50,902 nt of DNA from Actinomycetota bacterium (GTDB lineage: Bacteria > Actinomycetota > Geothermincolia > Geothermincolales > RBG-13-55-18). The DNA lies in contig JABLXL010000024.1 in assembly GCA_013178005.1 (NCBI GenBank), forward strand, positions 1 to 50,902, in the 5' to 3' direction. The notes beneath the pieces are model-generated. The model had not been told where the DNA came from and did no database searches. It was given only the letters and a program-made list of their open reading frames with translations. Below are positions 33,073-42,100 of this stretch, piece by piece (positions within the stretch are counted from its first letter, which is position 1; every line of letters starts with the position of its first letter). The translations under genes and the position numbers were made by a program.

Positions 33073-34275
33073 CCCCAGGAAGATGTTCCTGGCGATGAAG
33101 CTGGCCTCGGCCGCGGCCAGCGCCTCCAGCAATTCGGCCTTGAGCTCCAGGGCTTCCCGGCGCGGCTCGGCGCCGGCATCCAGGACGAAATCGACCAGGT
33201 GCAGGGCGAGTTGGGGGTCACCGTCGCCCGCGAGCGACCGCGCCCTTTCAAGGATCCTGCGCGATCCGCCCGCGAGGTCCAGCACCTGTTCCGCTATCTT
33301 TCCCCTCCCGGAGGGGAAGACGTGCGAGGGATTGCCGTCGTACCATCCATGGTACTGGCGCAGCAGGGCCTGCACCACGAAATGGGGGTGACCGTAAATG
33401 GGAGCCAGGTAGGGGCTGTCGGCGAACTCCTGGGGCCAATCATAGGAGGTAAGGATTTCCTCCTGCCACATGCCCCGGTTGAGCATATCCACCACTTGCT
33501 CGTCGAGGTGCCTAAGCGCTCGCGCCACGGTATCCAGGGCTTCGGCGATATCGGCCCCGCCGCGCATGGCGGATCCGTGTCCCGGCAACATCAGCTCCGG
33601 ACCTAGCCCGGCCATCTCCTCCAGGGCCTGCGCCCATTCCAGCGCATACCGTTGCACCTTGAAGGGATTCCCCACGTTGGGGCATGACCATACCCAGAAA
33701 TCGGACGTGCACAGCGCCCTGCGTTCCGGCACCCACATCCACACGTGATCGTCGGTCTCCCCGCGCGCGTGGCGCAGCTCGAAGGTCAGCCCTCCCAGGC
33801 TCAAGGTCAAGGCGTCGCGGAACACCTCGTCCGGGTAGATATAATCCCATGGAAACGCGGGTATCCCTTCGGGAATGGCGAATTGGATGCGGTTGATGTG
33901 CTCGTTGTAGGGAAGCATCCTGCGGTAACGGTCGAAACGCGCCGGGAGGTTCTCGTGGGCGACGATCACGGGCCGGGGGTGGCCACGCTCCTCGGCGTCC
34001 TCGAGCAGCGCCCTGGTGCCGAAGGCGTGGTCGGCGTGCCCGTGCCCGTAAACGATGTAGCGAACCGGCGCATGGGTGAAGGAGCGCAGCTCTCCCACGA
34101 TGCGGTGGCCGTCTATGGGCAAACCAACATCGAAAACCACCACCCCTTCGCCGGTTTCCACCAGGCAGACGTTGGCGAAGAGCTGCAGCATCCGCAGGCC
34201 TTCCCCGAAATCCCTCACTGCCCCCTCGGCCGAGAAGAGACCCTGGCTGCCCAGGGAAGTATCCCCACCCATCAT
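33040..34275 (-). CDS. Metallo-beta-lactamase-fold hydrolase, alkylsulfatase-like
   Basis: About 411 residues. The zinc motif YGHGHADHAFGT (His78, His80, Asp82, His83) and later GHGSAM identify the MBL fold; a C-terminal alpha-helical domain (residues ~270-400, starting around DIAEALDTVARALRHLDEQVVDMLNRG) resembles the dimerisation domain of SdsA1-type alkylsulfatases. The family also includes hydrolases of unknown function. No signal peptide, so it may be cytoplasmic. ATG 34275 is chosen (GGAGG 5 bases upstream); ATG 34272 is next. A sulfate-ester role would fit the TauE/SafE gene next door, but that is inference. Confidence 0.84.
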   Translation of the reverse strand: MMGGDTSLGSQGLFSAEGAVRDFGEGLRMLQLFANVCLVETGEGVVVFDVGLPIDGHRIVGELRSFTHAPVRYIVYGHGHADHAFGTRALLEDAEERGHPRPVIVAHENLPARFDRYRRMLPYNEHINRIQFAIPEGIPAFPWDYIYPDEVFRDALTLSLGGLTFELRHARGETDDHVWMWVPERRALCTSDFWVWSCPNVGNPFKVQRYALEWAQALEEMAGLGPELMLPGHGSAMRGGADIAEALDTVARALRHLDEQVVDMLNRGMWQEEILTSYDWPQEFADSPYLAPIYGHPHFVVQALLRQYHGWYDGNPSHVFPSGRGKIAEQVLDLAGGSRRILERARSLAGDGDPQLALHLVDFVLDAGAEPRREALELKAELLEALAAAEASFIARNIFLGGVRETRKELE

Positions 34276-34646
34276 GTCCACCTCCAGTCCAACAGCAGGG
34301 ACAGGTCGCCATAACGGCCTGGATATCGCGAAGTTCGTCCCATTCCGAAGCCGAAACCGTGACCAAATTATAGCAACTCGCAGTGACCGCGCGGGGCACA
34401 GATCCTCGCCATTTTCCTCAACCTCCACTGCTTCCAACACGCCCCGACCATGCGCATCACAGGGCACCGGCTTCCGCGCCAAAGGGATCCCCAGGAGCCC
34501 CGTCACCAGGAGCAAAGCCGGGAGGTTGCGCCACACGGGAGGCATAGAGGGGCGCGGGGAGGGGGCATTGGGAATGTGGCAAAGTGTAATAGAAAAACTC
34601 CCGGGGGGAAAAATATCCTCGCGCATCTTGCAAGTGGGAGAAAAGC
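34276..34646. other. Divergent gap between the MBL and ferric-reductase-like genes
   Basis: A minus-strand TATAAT (34367-34372) sits about 92 bases before the MBL start, with GTGACC repeats on either side, but no convincing -35. No promoter for the plus-strand gene was found beyond AT-rich bases around 34580-34600. No gene is evident. Confidence 0.35.
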
Positions 34647-35281
34647 ATGGCGAAGAAGCTGGACGGGGCCACGCGCTTCGCGGCGCAGGCGTCGCTCACC
34701 CTGCTCGCCCTGGGGGCCTTGGCGGTGCCTCCGGCGGCAGTCGCCAGCTCGGGCACGGCGGGGATCGACGCCACCTGGACCGCCCTGCGCATCATGGGCC
34801 TTTATGCCCTCACGCTTCTTTTCCTAAACGTCGCCACCGGGTCCTTCCGCCCCCTGTTGAACGGAGTCTTTAAGCCCAAGCTGCTCTTCAGGCTGCATAA
34901 TTCCACCGGGCTGGTTGGTTTTTCCATGGCCGTCGCCCACATGATCCTGGTGATCGCTTTCGGCATCGGGCGGGTTTCCGCAAGCTCGGACCGGTTACGA
35001 TTTACATCTTCACCGCCACCACCATGGCCATTCTGCTGAGAAGATATATGAAGAAGTGGTGGCGGTCGATCCACCGTCTGAACTACGTGGTCTTCGCGGT
35101 GGCCCTGGTGCACGCCTTCCAGGTGGGCACGGATCTGCGGGACGGTGGCTTCCTTGCGATATTGCTCTACCTCTACGCCGCCCTGGCTGCCGCCGGATTG
35201 ATCTACCGCGTTCAGTTCGAGGCACGTGCACGCCTCGCGAGGAGGGCGGGGGGCAAGGCAAGGGGGCCAGGGGCGGAGTGA
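34647..35281 (+). pseudogene. Ferric reductase-like heme membrane protein, frameshifted
   Basis: The first frame (34647 to ~34985) encodes helices: RIMGLYALTLLFLNVATGS, HNSTGLVGFSMAVAHMILVI. From about 34985 the other frame continues as LGPVTIYIFTATTMAILLRRYMKKWWRSIHRLNYVVFAVALVHAFQVGTD (here given as segments: TIYIFTAT, then RSIHRLNYV, then VHAFQVG). Histidines in HNST, AHM, HRLNY and VHAF are the heme ligands expected. A one-base indel between ~34965 and 34990 splits a gene that would be ~210 residues; without it this would be a ferric-reductase/cytochrome-b-like transmembrane domain. It may be a sequencing error or a decayed gene. Confidence 0.8.
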
Positions 35282-35390
35282 TTCGCAAAAGAGGCTCGCA
35301 GAAGGGTCGCGGTACGGAGAACGCGCTCCGCGCATGTGCTATCCTGCTCAAAGGAGGCACGCGAGCGAGCCGAAGCGAGAGTAAGGACGC

Positions 35391-36689
35391 ATGAAGGTAC
35401 TTCTCATCAGCGAGAACCGGTGCCGCGAGAACCTGGTGCCCTTTCCCCTCGGACTGGCGTGCGTCGCGTCGGCGGCGATGCGGGCGGGGCACGAGATCTC
35501 TTGCCTGGACCTGATGTTCTCGCAGGATCCGGTGGCGGACACCATCGGCAGCGTGCGCGCTTTCCGGCCCGACTGCATCGGGCTCTCGGTACGCAACATC
35601 GACAACCAGGATATGCATCGCAGCGAATTCTACCTTCCCGGCGTCAAGGAGATAGCCGACGCCATCAAGGGCGAGACATCCGCCCCCATCGTCGTCGGGG
35701 GCGCGGGGTTCACCATCTTTCCCCTGCGTTGCCTGGAATACCTGGACCTGGAAATGGGCATCGTGGGCGAGGGGGAGCGGGCCTTCGCGGAGCTTCTCCG
35801 CCGCCTGGATGCCGGCCTGCCCATCGCCGACCTTCCCGGCCTGGCTTTACGCAAGGGTGAAACGGCGCGCGTGAACCCGCCCGGACCCCATGCCTGGCCC
35901 GGGCTCTTCCCCCTCCCGGAACGCGAACTTCTCGACGTGCGGCGCTACGACTTCGTGCCGGGCGCTTCCCCGTCCTTCGTGGCCAACCTGCAATCCCGCC
36001 GCGGTTGCCATATGCGCTGCATCTACTGCACCTCCCCGACGGTGGAAGGCCGTTCCATACGCGTGCGCGAAGCCGGGGAGGTGGCGGACGAGCTGCTCTC
36101 CCTTCAGGAACGATATAGCCTGGGCTTCGCGGCATTCGTGGACTCCCTCTTCAATTACCCGCGCGATTACACACGCGATCTGTGCGCGGCCATAGCGTCT
36201 AAAAAACCGGAGATACGGTGGTACGCGAACCTCAACCCGCTCTACTGCGACCGCGAAACCTTGCGCCTCATGCGCCGGGCCGGCTGCGTCGGCCTGAGCA
36301 TAGGAAACGAGAGCGGCTCGGAGGATATCCTCCTTTCCCTCCGCAAGGGCTTCACCAAAAGGGACGTGATCTCTGCGGTAGGCGACGCCCGCCGGTTGGG
36401 CTTCCGCATCAACTGCTTTCTCCTGCTGGGCGGCCCGGGGGAAAACGAGCGCACGGTGAAAGAGAGCGTCGAGCTCATGGGGGAGCTGGAGCCGGACATG
36501 CTCTCGGTCACCGTGGGGATAAGGATCTACCCCGGATGCGAGCTGCAAGAGATCGCCCTGCGCGAGGGAGTGATAGATCCCGACCAAGACCTTCTCTTCC
36601 CCGCCTTCTACCTCTCGCCCGACGTGGAGCCGTGGCTTTACGACTACATGAAGGAGGCATGTGAGGCCCACGCGGGCTGGAGCCTTTGA
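35391..36689 (+). CDS. B12-binding-type radical SAM enzyme
   Basis: A 432-residue enzyme. The N-terminal half (1-150) is a Rossmann-like cobalamin-binding domain (MKVLLISENR..., PLGLACVASAAMRAGHE, GLSVRN, VVGGAGFTIFP, VGEGERAF), although the DxHxxG lower-ligand motif is not visible. The radical SAM motif is CHMRCIYC (Cys206, Cys210, Cys213), followed by strands of the TIM barrel including GLSIGNESGSEDIL. Such proteins do methyl transfers or other radical reactions in cofactor or natural-product metabolism; no biosynthetic neighbours are present. ATG 35391 has AAGGACGC before it. A YihY gene follows by 83 bases. Confidence 0.88.
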   Translation: MKVLLISENRCRENLVPFPLGLACVASAAMRAGHEISCLDLMFSQDPVADTIGSVRAFRPDCIGLSVRNIDNQDMHRSEFYLPGVKEIADAIKGETSAPIVVGGAGFTIFPLRCLEYLDLEMGIVGEGERAFAELLRRLDAGLPIADLPGLALRKGETARVNPPGPHAWPGLFPLPERELLDVRRYDFVPGASPSFVANLQSRRGCHMRCIYCTSPTVEGRSIRVREAGEVADELLSLQERYSLGFAAFVDSLFNYPRDYTRDLCAAIASKKPEIRWYANLNPLYCDRETLRLMRRAGCVGLSIGNESGSEDILLSLRKGFTKRDVISAVGDARRLGFRINCFLLLGGPGENERTVKESVELMGELEPDMLSVTVGIRIYPGCELQEIALREGVIDPDQDLLFPAFYLSPDVEPWLYDYMKEACEAHAGWSL

Positions 36690-36772
36690 GCGCCCGGGCA
36701 TGCGTCGCCGCCGTACGCGCGCAACCCCCGCCAGGGGAAGGACAGCGCCGGCGGCGAGTGGAAAGAAAGGAC

Positions 36773-37654
36773 ATGGAAGGGAGCTCCGGGTCCGAGCACG
36801 CCGCCTGGAACGCCGCGCGCCGGCACGTGTCCGGGATATGGGAGGAGTTCAAGCGCAACAACGGCCCCCAGGCCGCGGCGGCCTTCGCCTTCTTCTGCTT
36901 CCTCTCCCTTTTGGCGCTGCTCTTCTTCTCCGGCGCGGTCCTCGGCATGCTGCTGAAAGATAACCAGCAACTCCTGCAACGCATCCTCGACTACATCTCC
37001 AAGAACACTCCCGGGCTGACGGACACCATCTCCGAGGCCCTCCAGGCCTCCATAAGGATGAGGGGCGTGCTCAGCATCGGAGGCGCCCTCGGCCTTCTCT
37101 ACACCTCCACCAAGGTGGCGGATTCGCTGCAGATCTGGCTGTGCGGGATGTGGGGCGTGGATGCCCCCGGCTTCCTCAGGCGCAAGGCGAAAAGCCTGGC
37201 GATCCTGGTTTTCATCGGACTCATGATCGCGCTCGGGTTCGGGGTCCATGTCGCCCTGCTCCTCGCGGGGAGATGGCACAGCTGGCTTAACCTCTTCGCG
37301 GGCGCGTTCGCCTTCGCGCTCTCCACCTCGATCCTCTTCGCGGTCGCCCTCTTCATCTATTCGTACGCCGTGGAAGAGGCGCGGCCTGGCTGGAGGAGCG
37401 CGTGGAAGGGAGCGCTGTTCGCGGCCCTTCTCGTCAACCCTGTGCAATTGTTGCTCACCTGGTACTATTCCAACCTAGGGGATTACTCAGCCGTTTACGG
37501 CTCCTTCGCCGGGGTGGTGCTCACGGTCATCATCATCTACTATACCGGCTATATAATCTTCCTGGGGGCGACGCTCAACCGCTACCTCGAAAACCTGTCC
37601 CGGCCCCCCGGAGAAGGCAGCGAAAGGCTTTGCGCGGGAGACGGAGACGCTTAA
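36773..37654 (+). CDS. YihY/RbnN-BrkB family inner-membrane protein
   Basis: A 293-residue membrane protein with about six hydrophobic helices, including AAFAFFCFLSLLALLFFSGAVLGML and a cluster in residues ~130-250, and the family's usual C-terminal TVIIIYYTGYIIFLGATLNRYL. YihY-family proteins (BrkB, formerly called ribonuclease BN) have no well-established activity; roles in membrane transport or lipid homeostasis have been proposed. ATG 36773 follows GAAAGAAAGG. It lies 83 bases after the radical SAM gene and 103 bases before the peptidase gene on the same strand. Confidence 0.85.
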   Translation: MEGSSGSEHAAWNAARRHVSGIWEEFKRNNGPQAAAAFAFFCFLSLLALLFFSGAVLGMLLKDNQQLLQRILDYISKNTPGLTDTISEALQASIRMRGVLSIGGALGLLYTSTKVADSLQIWLCGMWGVDAPGFLRRKAKSLAILVFIGLMIALGFGVHVALLLAGRWHSWLNLFAGAFAFALSTSILFAVALFIYSYAVEEARPGWRSAWKGALFAALLVNPVQLLLTWYYSNLGDYSAVYGSFAGVVLTVIIIYYTGYIIFLGATLNRYLENLSRPPGEGSERLCAGDGDA

Positions 37655-37757
37655 AGCGATGGTCGGGCGCCGAAGCGCCACAACGATGGGAATAGGGTTC
37701 CGGCCTATCCCGCTCGAAAGACAAAAGCAATGTCTTGAGGCGGAAAAAGGAGGGGAG

Positions 37758-38954
37758 ATGGCGACGCAAGGTCACACCGGATATATGCACGGGCTAGTGG
37801 ACCGGGTGATGAAGGAAATCGGCCCGCGGGAGTCATGCGGCGAGGCGGAAAAGCGTTTGGGGCGCCTTTTCGCGCAGGAGATAGAGCCCGCCTGCGAGCG
37901 CGTGGAGGTGGAGGAATTCACCTGCGCCCCCAAGGCCTTCCTGGGATTCTTTCCCTACCTGGTTCTGCTCTACCTCGCGGGAGTGGTCATGTATTACGTC
38001 CTGCCCCCGGTGGCGCTGATCCTCTCCGCCATCGGCGCGGGAGTGCTTTTTTTCGAAGTCGTCCGCTACCGGGAGCTCATCGACCCCTTGTTTCCCAAGC
38101 GCACGGGAGAAAACGTGGCCGGCATAGTGAAACCAAGAGGTGAGACCAGGAAGAGGGTCATCGTCTCGGCCCACCTCGATTCCGCGTACGAGTTCAAGGT
38201 CTGGTACTGGCTCAAGGGGCTGTCGGTTCCCGCCATGGCCCTGGCCTTCCTTGCCCCCCTGCTCCTGCTCGGCGCCAGCCTGGCCCGGACCATCGCCGAT
38301 TCCCGCGGCGTTCCCGACAACGCCGCATACGCCGCGTTGGGCATCGCCTGCATCGCCCTCTCCCCCCTGGTGGCGGTCTTCGCGTTCTTTCACACCGGGG
38401 ACGTGGTCCCGGGGGCCATGGACGACATGGCGGGCATCGCGGTGCTGGCGGGGCTGGGGAAGCACTTCGCGGAGGCGAGGGAAGGCGGGGGGTTCTATCC
38501 CGAGAGCACCGAGGTCGTTCTGCTCGCCCTGTCCTCCGAGGAGGCGGGGTTGCGGGGCGCCAAGCGCTACGCCGCCCGGCACAAGAAGGAGTTCTTGCGC
38601 GTTCCCACCTATGCCATCTTCCTGGACGGAATATACGACGAGGGTTTCCTGACCGTCTTCAGAAAGGAGCTCTGGTGCGGGGCCAAGATGGACCCATACC
38701 TCGTCGGCCTCGCCGTGGAAGCCGCGGACGCGTGCGGCTTCCCCATCAAGAACACGGTTATGCCGGTCGGCGCCACCGACGGCAGCGCCTTCGCCCGCGA
38801 GAGCATCGCGTCGGTTTCCATATGTTGCCAGGACACCAGCCGCCTGGTACCCAACTACCATACCCGCCATGACACCATAGAGCACGTGCGGCCGGAATCG
38901 CTCGAGGTCACTCTTCGCCTGGTGCTGGAGATGTTGCGCCGCATCGACGCCTGA
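37758..38954 (+). CDS. M28-family zinc peptidase with membrane segments
   Basis: A 398-residue aminopeptidase-type protein. Metal ligands: His139 in VSAHLDSAY, Asp222 in MDDMAG, Glu261-Glu262 in SSEEAGLRG, Asp290 in FLDG, and the His of NYHTRHDT. Predicted hydrophobic stretches lie at ~63-100 and ~157-212, the first before and the second within the catalytic domain, so it may be membrane-anchored. It likely cleaves amino acids from peptides. ATG 37758 follows AAAGGAGGGG. Its last 47 bases overlap the 3' end of the convergent flavoprotein gene. No signal peptide is evident other than the membrane segments. Confidence 0.86.
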   Translation: MATQGHTGYMHGLVDRVMKEIGPRESCGEAEKRLGRLFAQEIEPACERVEVEEFTCAPKAFLGFFPYLVLLYLAGVVMYYVLPPVALILSAIGAGVLFFEVVRYRELIDPLFPKRTGENVAGIVKPRGETRKRVIVSAHLDSAYEFKVWYWLKGLSVPAMALAFLAPLLLLGASLARTIADSRGVPDNAAYAALGIACIALSPLVAVFAFFHTGDVVPGAMDDMAGIAVLAGLGKHFAEAREGGGFYPESTEVVLLALSSEEAGLRGAKRYAARHKKEFLRVPTYAIFLDGIYDEGFLTVFRKELWCGAKMDPYLVGLAVEAADACGFPIKNTVMPVGATDGSAFARESIASVSICCQDTSRLVPNYHTRHDTIEHVRPESLEVTLRLVLEMLRRIDA

Positions 38955-40254
38955 GCAGCGAGGCCAACCCTCCCACCTCCCGCCACCAACCCGGGAAGGT
39001 GGCCGCCATGTCGCGGAGGGCCATGCCCCAGAACCCGGCGGAGTAGAAGACCCGGCCGTCCATGTTCCCGGAGAAAACGGACGCGTAGTAATCCACCACG
39101 TTGGGCACGCCCGCCGATTTTTCCATGGTCGCCATGTTGAAGAAAAAGCTGGGCTGCAGGTGGTTGTTCTGCAGGCAATAGGTCTTGCCCACGAAGTAGA
39201 GGGGGAAGAAAGGGGCGGCAAGGAGCCTGCGCGCGTAGCCGCGGAAAGAGAAGTCCCCCGTGTCCAGCGCCTCCGCGATCTCCCGCGCCGCCGCCTCCGC
39301 CGAGTCCGCGCACACCGCGAGCCCCTCGCCGGTGAAGGGGTCCACCCCCACCTGCTCGCCCACGAAGAGCACGCGCTCCAGGGATACGCGCTGAAGAGGG
39401 GTGTATTCCCTCTCCGGGTAGGGTTTGAAACGTAAATTTCCGGGCACCATGGCCTCGATTTCGGGGTGATGACGCAGGATGGCGAAAAAAGCCTCCTTGA
39501 GGCGGATATAGGAGCCCCTGTGGAAAGGCCCCCCGGAGATGCCCGCGTTGACCACCGGTTCTCCACGATCCCCGATGGAGGGAAAGAACCATGCGTAGCC
39601 CGGGATGCCGTACTTGGGAGCGCTGAAATCCATCATCAGGCAATCCCGCGGAGCCGCGGCGTCGGGGTCGCGGGGAAAATCAACCTGGAGGAGGAGGCTC
39701 TTTCGGCCCCGGTGCGGGGCTCCGAACCAGTGCCTGCTGGCGCCGTTCACCCCATCGGCCCCCACGAGCACATCCGCGCGATGGGTGTTCCCTTGTCCGT
39801 CCAGGACCACTATCCCCTGTCGCTCGCGGTACGCGCCCTTCGCCGACGTGCCGGTGCGCACCTCGGCTCCCCTCTCGGCGGCAAGCTCCAGGAGAAGGCG
39901 GTCGAAATCGCTTCTCCTGGTCACGAAGCACTTTTCGTTCCCGAAGGAGGGGCTGCATATCTCCCGCTCGAAATGGACGGAAAATTTGCTCACCGTAACC
40001 TTCGGCAGGTCTTCAATAGGTATGCCAAGCTTTTCCAGGGAAGCGGTTACCCTGCCGCTCACGCCACCTCCGCATACCTTCTCCCTGGGAAATCCCCGCG
40101 CTTCCAGGATAAGGACGCATCCCGCGAGCTCCGGTCGGAGGCGCAGGAGCCATAGGGCGGTGAGGGAACCCGACGGCCCACCTCCCACGACGATGACCTT
40201 ATACCTCTTGGTATCGGCGCCTCGAACCGCCTCTTGCCCCTTTGAGTCGCTCAC
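38908..40254 (-). CDS. Geranylgeranyl-reductase-family FAD oxidoreductase
   Basis: About 448 residues. The dinucleotide-binding VVGGGPSGS (residues ~22-30) and the family motif VCGGGVS plus VGEQVGVDPFTGEGLAVC (FAD-ribityl region, D-x3-x-GEG) identify the ChlP/GGR/digeranylgeranylglycerophospholipid reductase group, which reduces isoprenoid double bonds. The sequence resembles the bacterial homologues with C-terminal region around residue 350-430 rich in aromatic residues. GTG 40254 follows AGGAGG; ATG 40287 upstream lacks a site. It is alone, convergent with the peptidase gene and overlapping it. Confidence 0.87.
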   Translation of the reverse strand: MSDSKGQEAVRGADTKRYKVIVVGGGPSGSLTALWLLRLRPELAGCVLILEARGFPREKVCGGGVSGRVTASLEKLGIPIEDLPKVTVSKFSVHFEREICSPSFGNEKCFVTRRSDFDRLLLELAAERGAEVRTGTSAKGAYRERQGIVVLDGQGNTHRADVLVGADGVNGASRHWFGAPHRGRKSLLLQVDFPRDPDAAAPRDCLMMDFSAPKYGIPGYAWFFPSIGDRGEPVVNAGISGGPFHRGSYIRLKEAFFAILRHHPEIEAMVPGNLRFKPYPEREYTPLQRVSLERVLFVGEQVGVDPFTGEGLAVCADSAEAAAREIAEALDTGDFSFRGYARRLLAAPFFPLYFVGKTYCLQNNHLQPSFFFNMATMEKSAGVPNVVDYYASVFSGNMDGRVFYSAGFWGMALRDMAATFPGWWREVGGLASLLRRRCGATSPAPGEE

Positions 40255-40314
40255 TTTGCCTCCTCTTTGAGCCCTCCGTATCGCCACGCCAACGCACAGT
40301 CCAACGCGCCGCAG

Positions 40315-40344
40315 ATTCTACCAATCGAATGCTCGCTTTTTCAA
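40315..40344 (-). promoter_or_regulatory. Candidate promoter of the flavoprotein gene
   Basis: On the minus strand TTGAAA (40344-40339), 18 bases, then TAGAAT (40320-40315). The remaining gap 40255-40650 is otherwise gene-free; TTGACA on the plus strand (40383-40388) has no good -10. Confidence 0.45.
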
Positions 40345-40650
40345 TAAAAACCACGCAACTTCTTTATCGACACTTCTCCCCGTTGACATTTAAACGTGAC
40401 TGGTAAACGCGCAGAGGCATGAAATGCTGTCCTTGGGTTTCCGAAAAAGGCGCGAGCCAGGGCGGCACTGACCGCAAACAGCGCAAGGCCGTTCCAGACA
40501 CTCCTAAATACGTCTTGCTTTCGTGCCGAGAAAACATTGAGAGTAGAGGTTCCACATCGCGTATCGCGGCAGGCTCGGATATATAGCGGCGCGAAGCTTG
40601 GCCGGAAGGGCGCCGGGCAGGGCGGGCACGATCCGGGAAAGGACCACGAG

Positions 40651-41736
40651 TTGCGTATATTCAAGTGTCCACGGTGCGGGTTCCCCTTCATGTTCTCGCG
40701 CATCATAAGGTGGAACGATAACGGCACCATCACCGAACGCATGATGCCCGACCTGCGCGCCGTGCTCCTCGAGGCCGACTTGTTCAACACCCTCTTCGCC
40801 CGCATCGAGGAGAAGATGGGCATCTCCATATCGCACCTCGTTTTCGAAGCGCAGAGAAACGCGGCCAAGGAAGTCATAGACGGCGTGCTCAATCGCTTCC
40901 CCTTCTCCCTCGCCCGGCTCGGCCCGAACCGGAGGGTGGTGGTGCGGGTTTTCTGCGCCGTGGCCGTGGTGACCGGACAGTCTTACGCCAGGGCCGTCAG
41001 CTACCGGCCGGGGAGAGACGGAGAGGCGATCATACGCAATCCCTACAACCGGGAGCTCATGGCGGCCATAGTGCTCGGGGCCTTCGAGAGCCTGGAGCGC
41101 AAGCCCTTCGAGCACACCTGGGCGCAGATCGACGGGGATGACTGCATTGTGATCACGGCCTCCGACCAGAAGCCGGAGTTCTCGGATCGCCTCGCGGTTC
41201 ACATGCCTCCCCTGAAGGCCGGCAACCTCTCCTTCCCGCGCTGCCGCGTGTGCGGCGTCCCCAGGGAGCTATCCTACCTGGAATGGCGGGAGGACGAGGG
41301 CATAATCGTGGACACCCGACGCGACGTTCGCATGGCCTTCCTGGACGGTTTTACCCCGACAACCGTTTTCCGGGAACTGGAAAAGGAGCTAGGCGAGGAC
41401 ATCTACCCCCTGGTAATCACGGCCCAGAAAGAAGCCACGCACCGCCACCTGGATGAGCTGAAGCTGGTTACCCGGGAGGACAGGATGTCACCCGGAGGCA
41501 ACCGCTCCATCTACGAGAAGATCCTCGCTTCCCTGCCCCTCTTCGGCCAGGGAAACCCCGTATCCATGAGCATGGAAGGAAACCGCCTCGAGGTTACGGT
41601 GGAGAACCCTTACAACGAGCACCTCCTGGCCGGGCACATGGCGGCTATATATGAGGCGGTGGAGGGCACGGAGTCGGAGGTGGAGTGGAGGAAGCCGGAC
41701 CCTTTGACCGTCGTCTTCACCGTGCGGCCCGGTTAG
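40651..41736 (+). CDS. Protein B: second uncharacterised tandem zinc-ribbon/'NPY' domain protein
   Basis: About 361 residues, equal in size and plan to protein A at 6502. Half 1: CPRCGFP, RWNDNGTIT, GISISHLVFEAQRNA and NPYNRELMAA. Half 2: CRVCGVP, LEWREDEGIIV, LGEDIYPLVITAQK and NPYNEHLLAG, then YEAVEGTESEVEW. So each half has a CxxCG zinc-ribbon, a Trp plus NG/EG turn, a helical strand ending before a Glu/Gln-rich region and the NPY[NS]xxLxAG motif. There is no recognised domain. TTG 40651 is preferred (GGAAAGGA 7-8 bases upstream); an earlier in-frame start at 40537 lacks a site and gives a longer low-complexity leader. Divergent from the flavoprotein gene. Confidence 0.83.
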   Translation: MRIFKCPRCGFPFMFSRIIRWNDNGTITERMMPDLRAVLLEADLFNTLFARIEEKMGISISHLVFEAQRNAAKEVIDGVLNRFPFSLARLGPNRRVVVRVFCAVAVVTGQSYARAVSYRPGRDGEAIIRNPYNRELMAAIVLGAFESLERKPFEHTWAQIDGDDCIVITASDQKPEFSDRLAVHMPPLKAGNLSFPRCRVCGVPRELSYLEWREDEGIIVDTRRDVRMAFLDGFTPTTVFRELEKELGEDIYPLVITAQKEATHRHLDELKLVTREDRMSPGGNRSIYEKILASLPLFGQGNPVSMSMEGNRLEVTVENPYNEHLLAGHMAAIYEAVEGTESEVEWRKPDPLTVVFTVRPG

Positions 41737-42100
41737 CGGGGAACGCCGCGTAGGCGAGCCCGGCCCGAGGCGTCCCCCACGTCTACGCCGCCGACATAGC
41801 AGGCATTTCATTCCATACCATAAGCCTACTTTCCGTGGGAAACATATTTACCGCACCTCTTGTTATCTTTGTGGACCCTCTCATTGAAGCGCGGTTAAAA
41901 GCATGGAGACGATCAAGGAGAACGCTGGAAAGAGGGAAAGGGAATGGGTGGCCGATGACACCGGTAGACTATCGAAGATCGTATGCAAGAAGCCGACTGC
42001 CCACATTTTAAAGAGACGGTCTATATTTATAGTCAAAGGTGGCTGTGTGTTCACCGTCCCGGCCCGCCCGACCGGGGCATGTTCGTGAAAGGAAAGGTCC
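41737..42100. other. Gene-free stretch before the cysteine hydrolase gene
   Basis: A CTATA-TT-TATAG inverted repeat lies at about 42019-42030, 70 bases before the next gene, and could be a -10 region or operator. Elsewhere nothing coding is visible. Confidence 0.35.
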
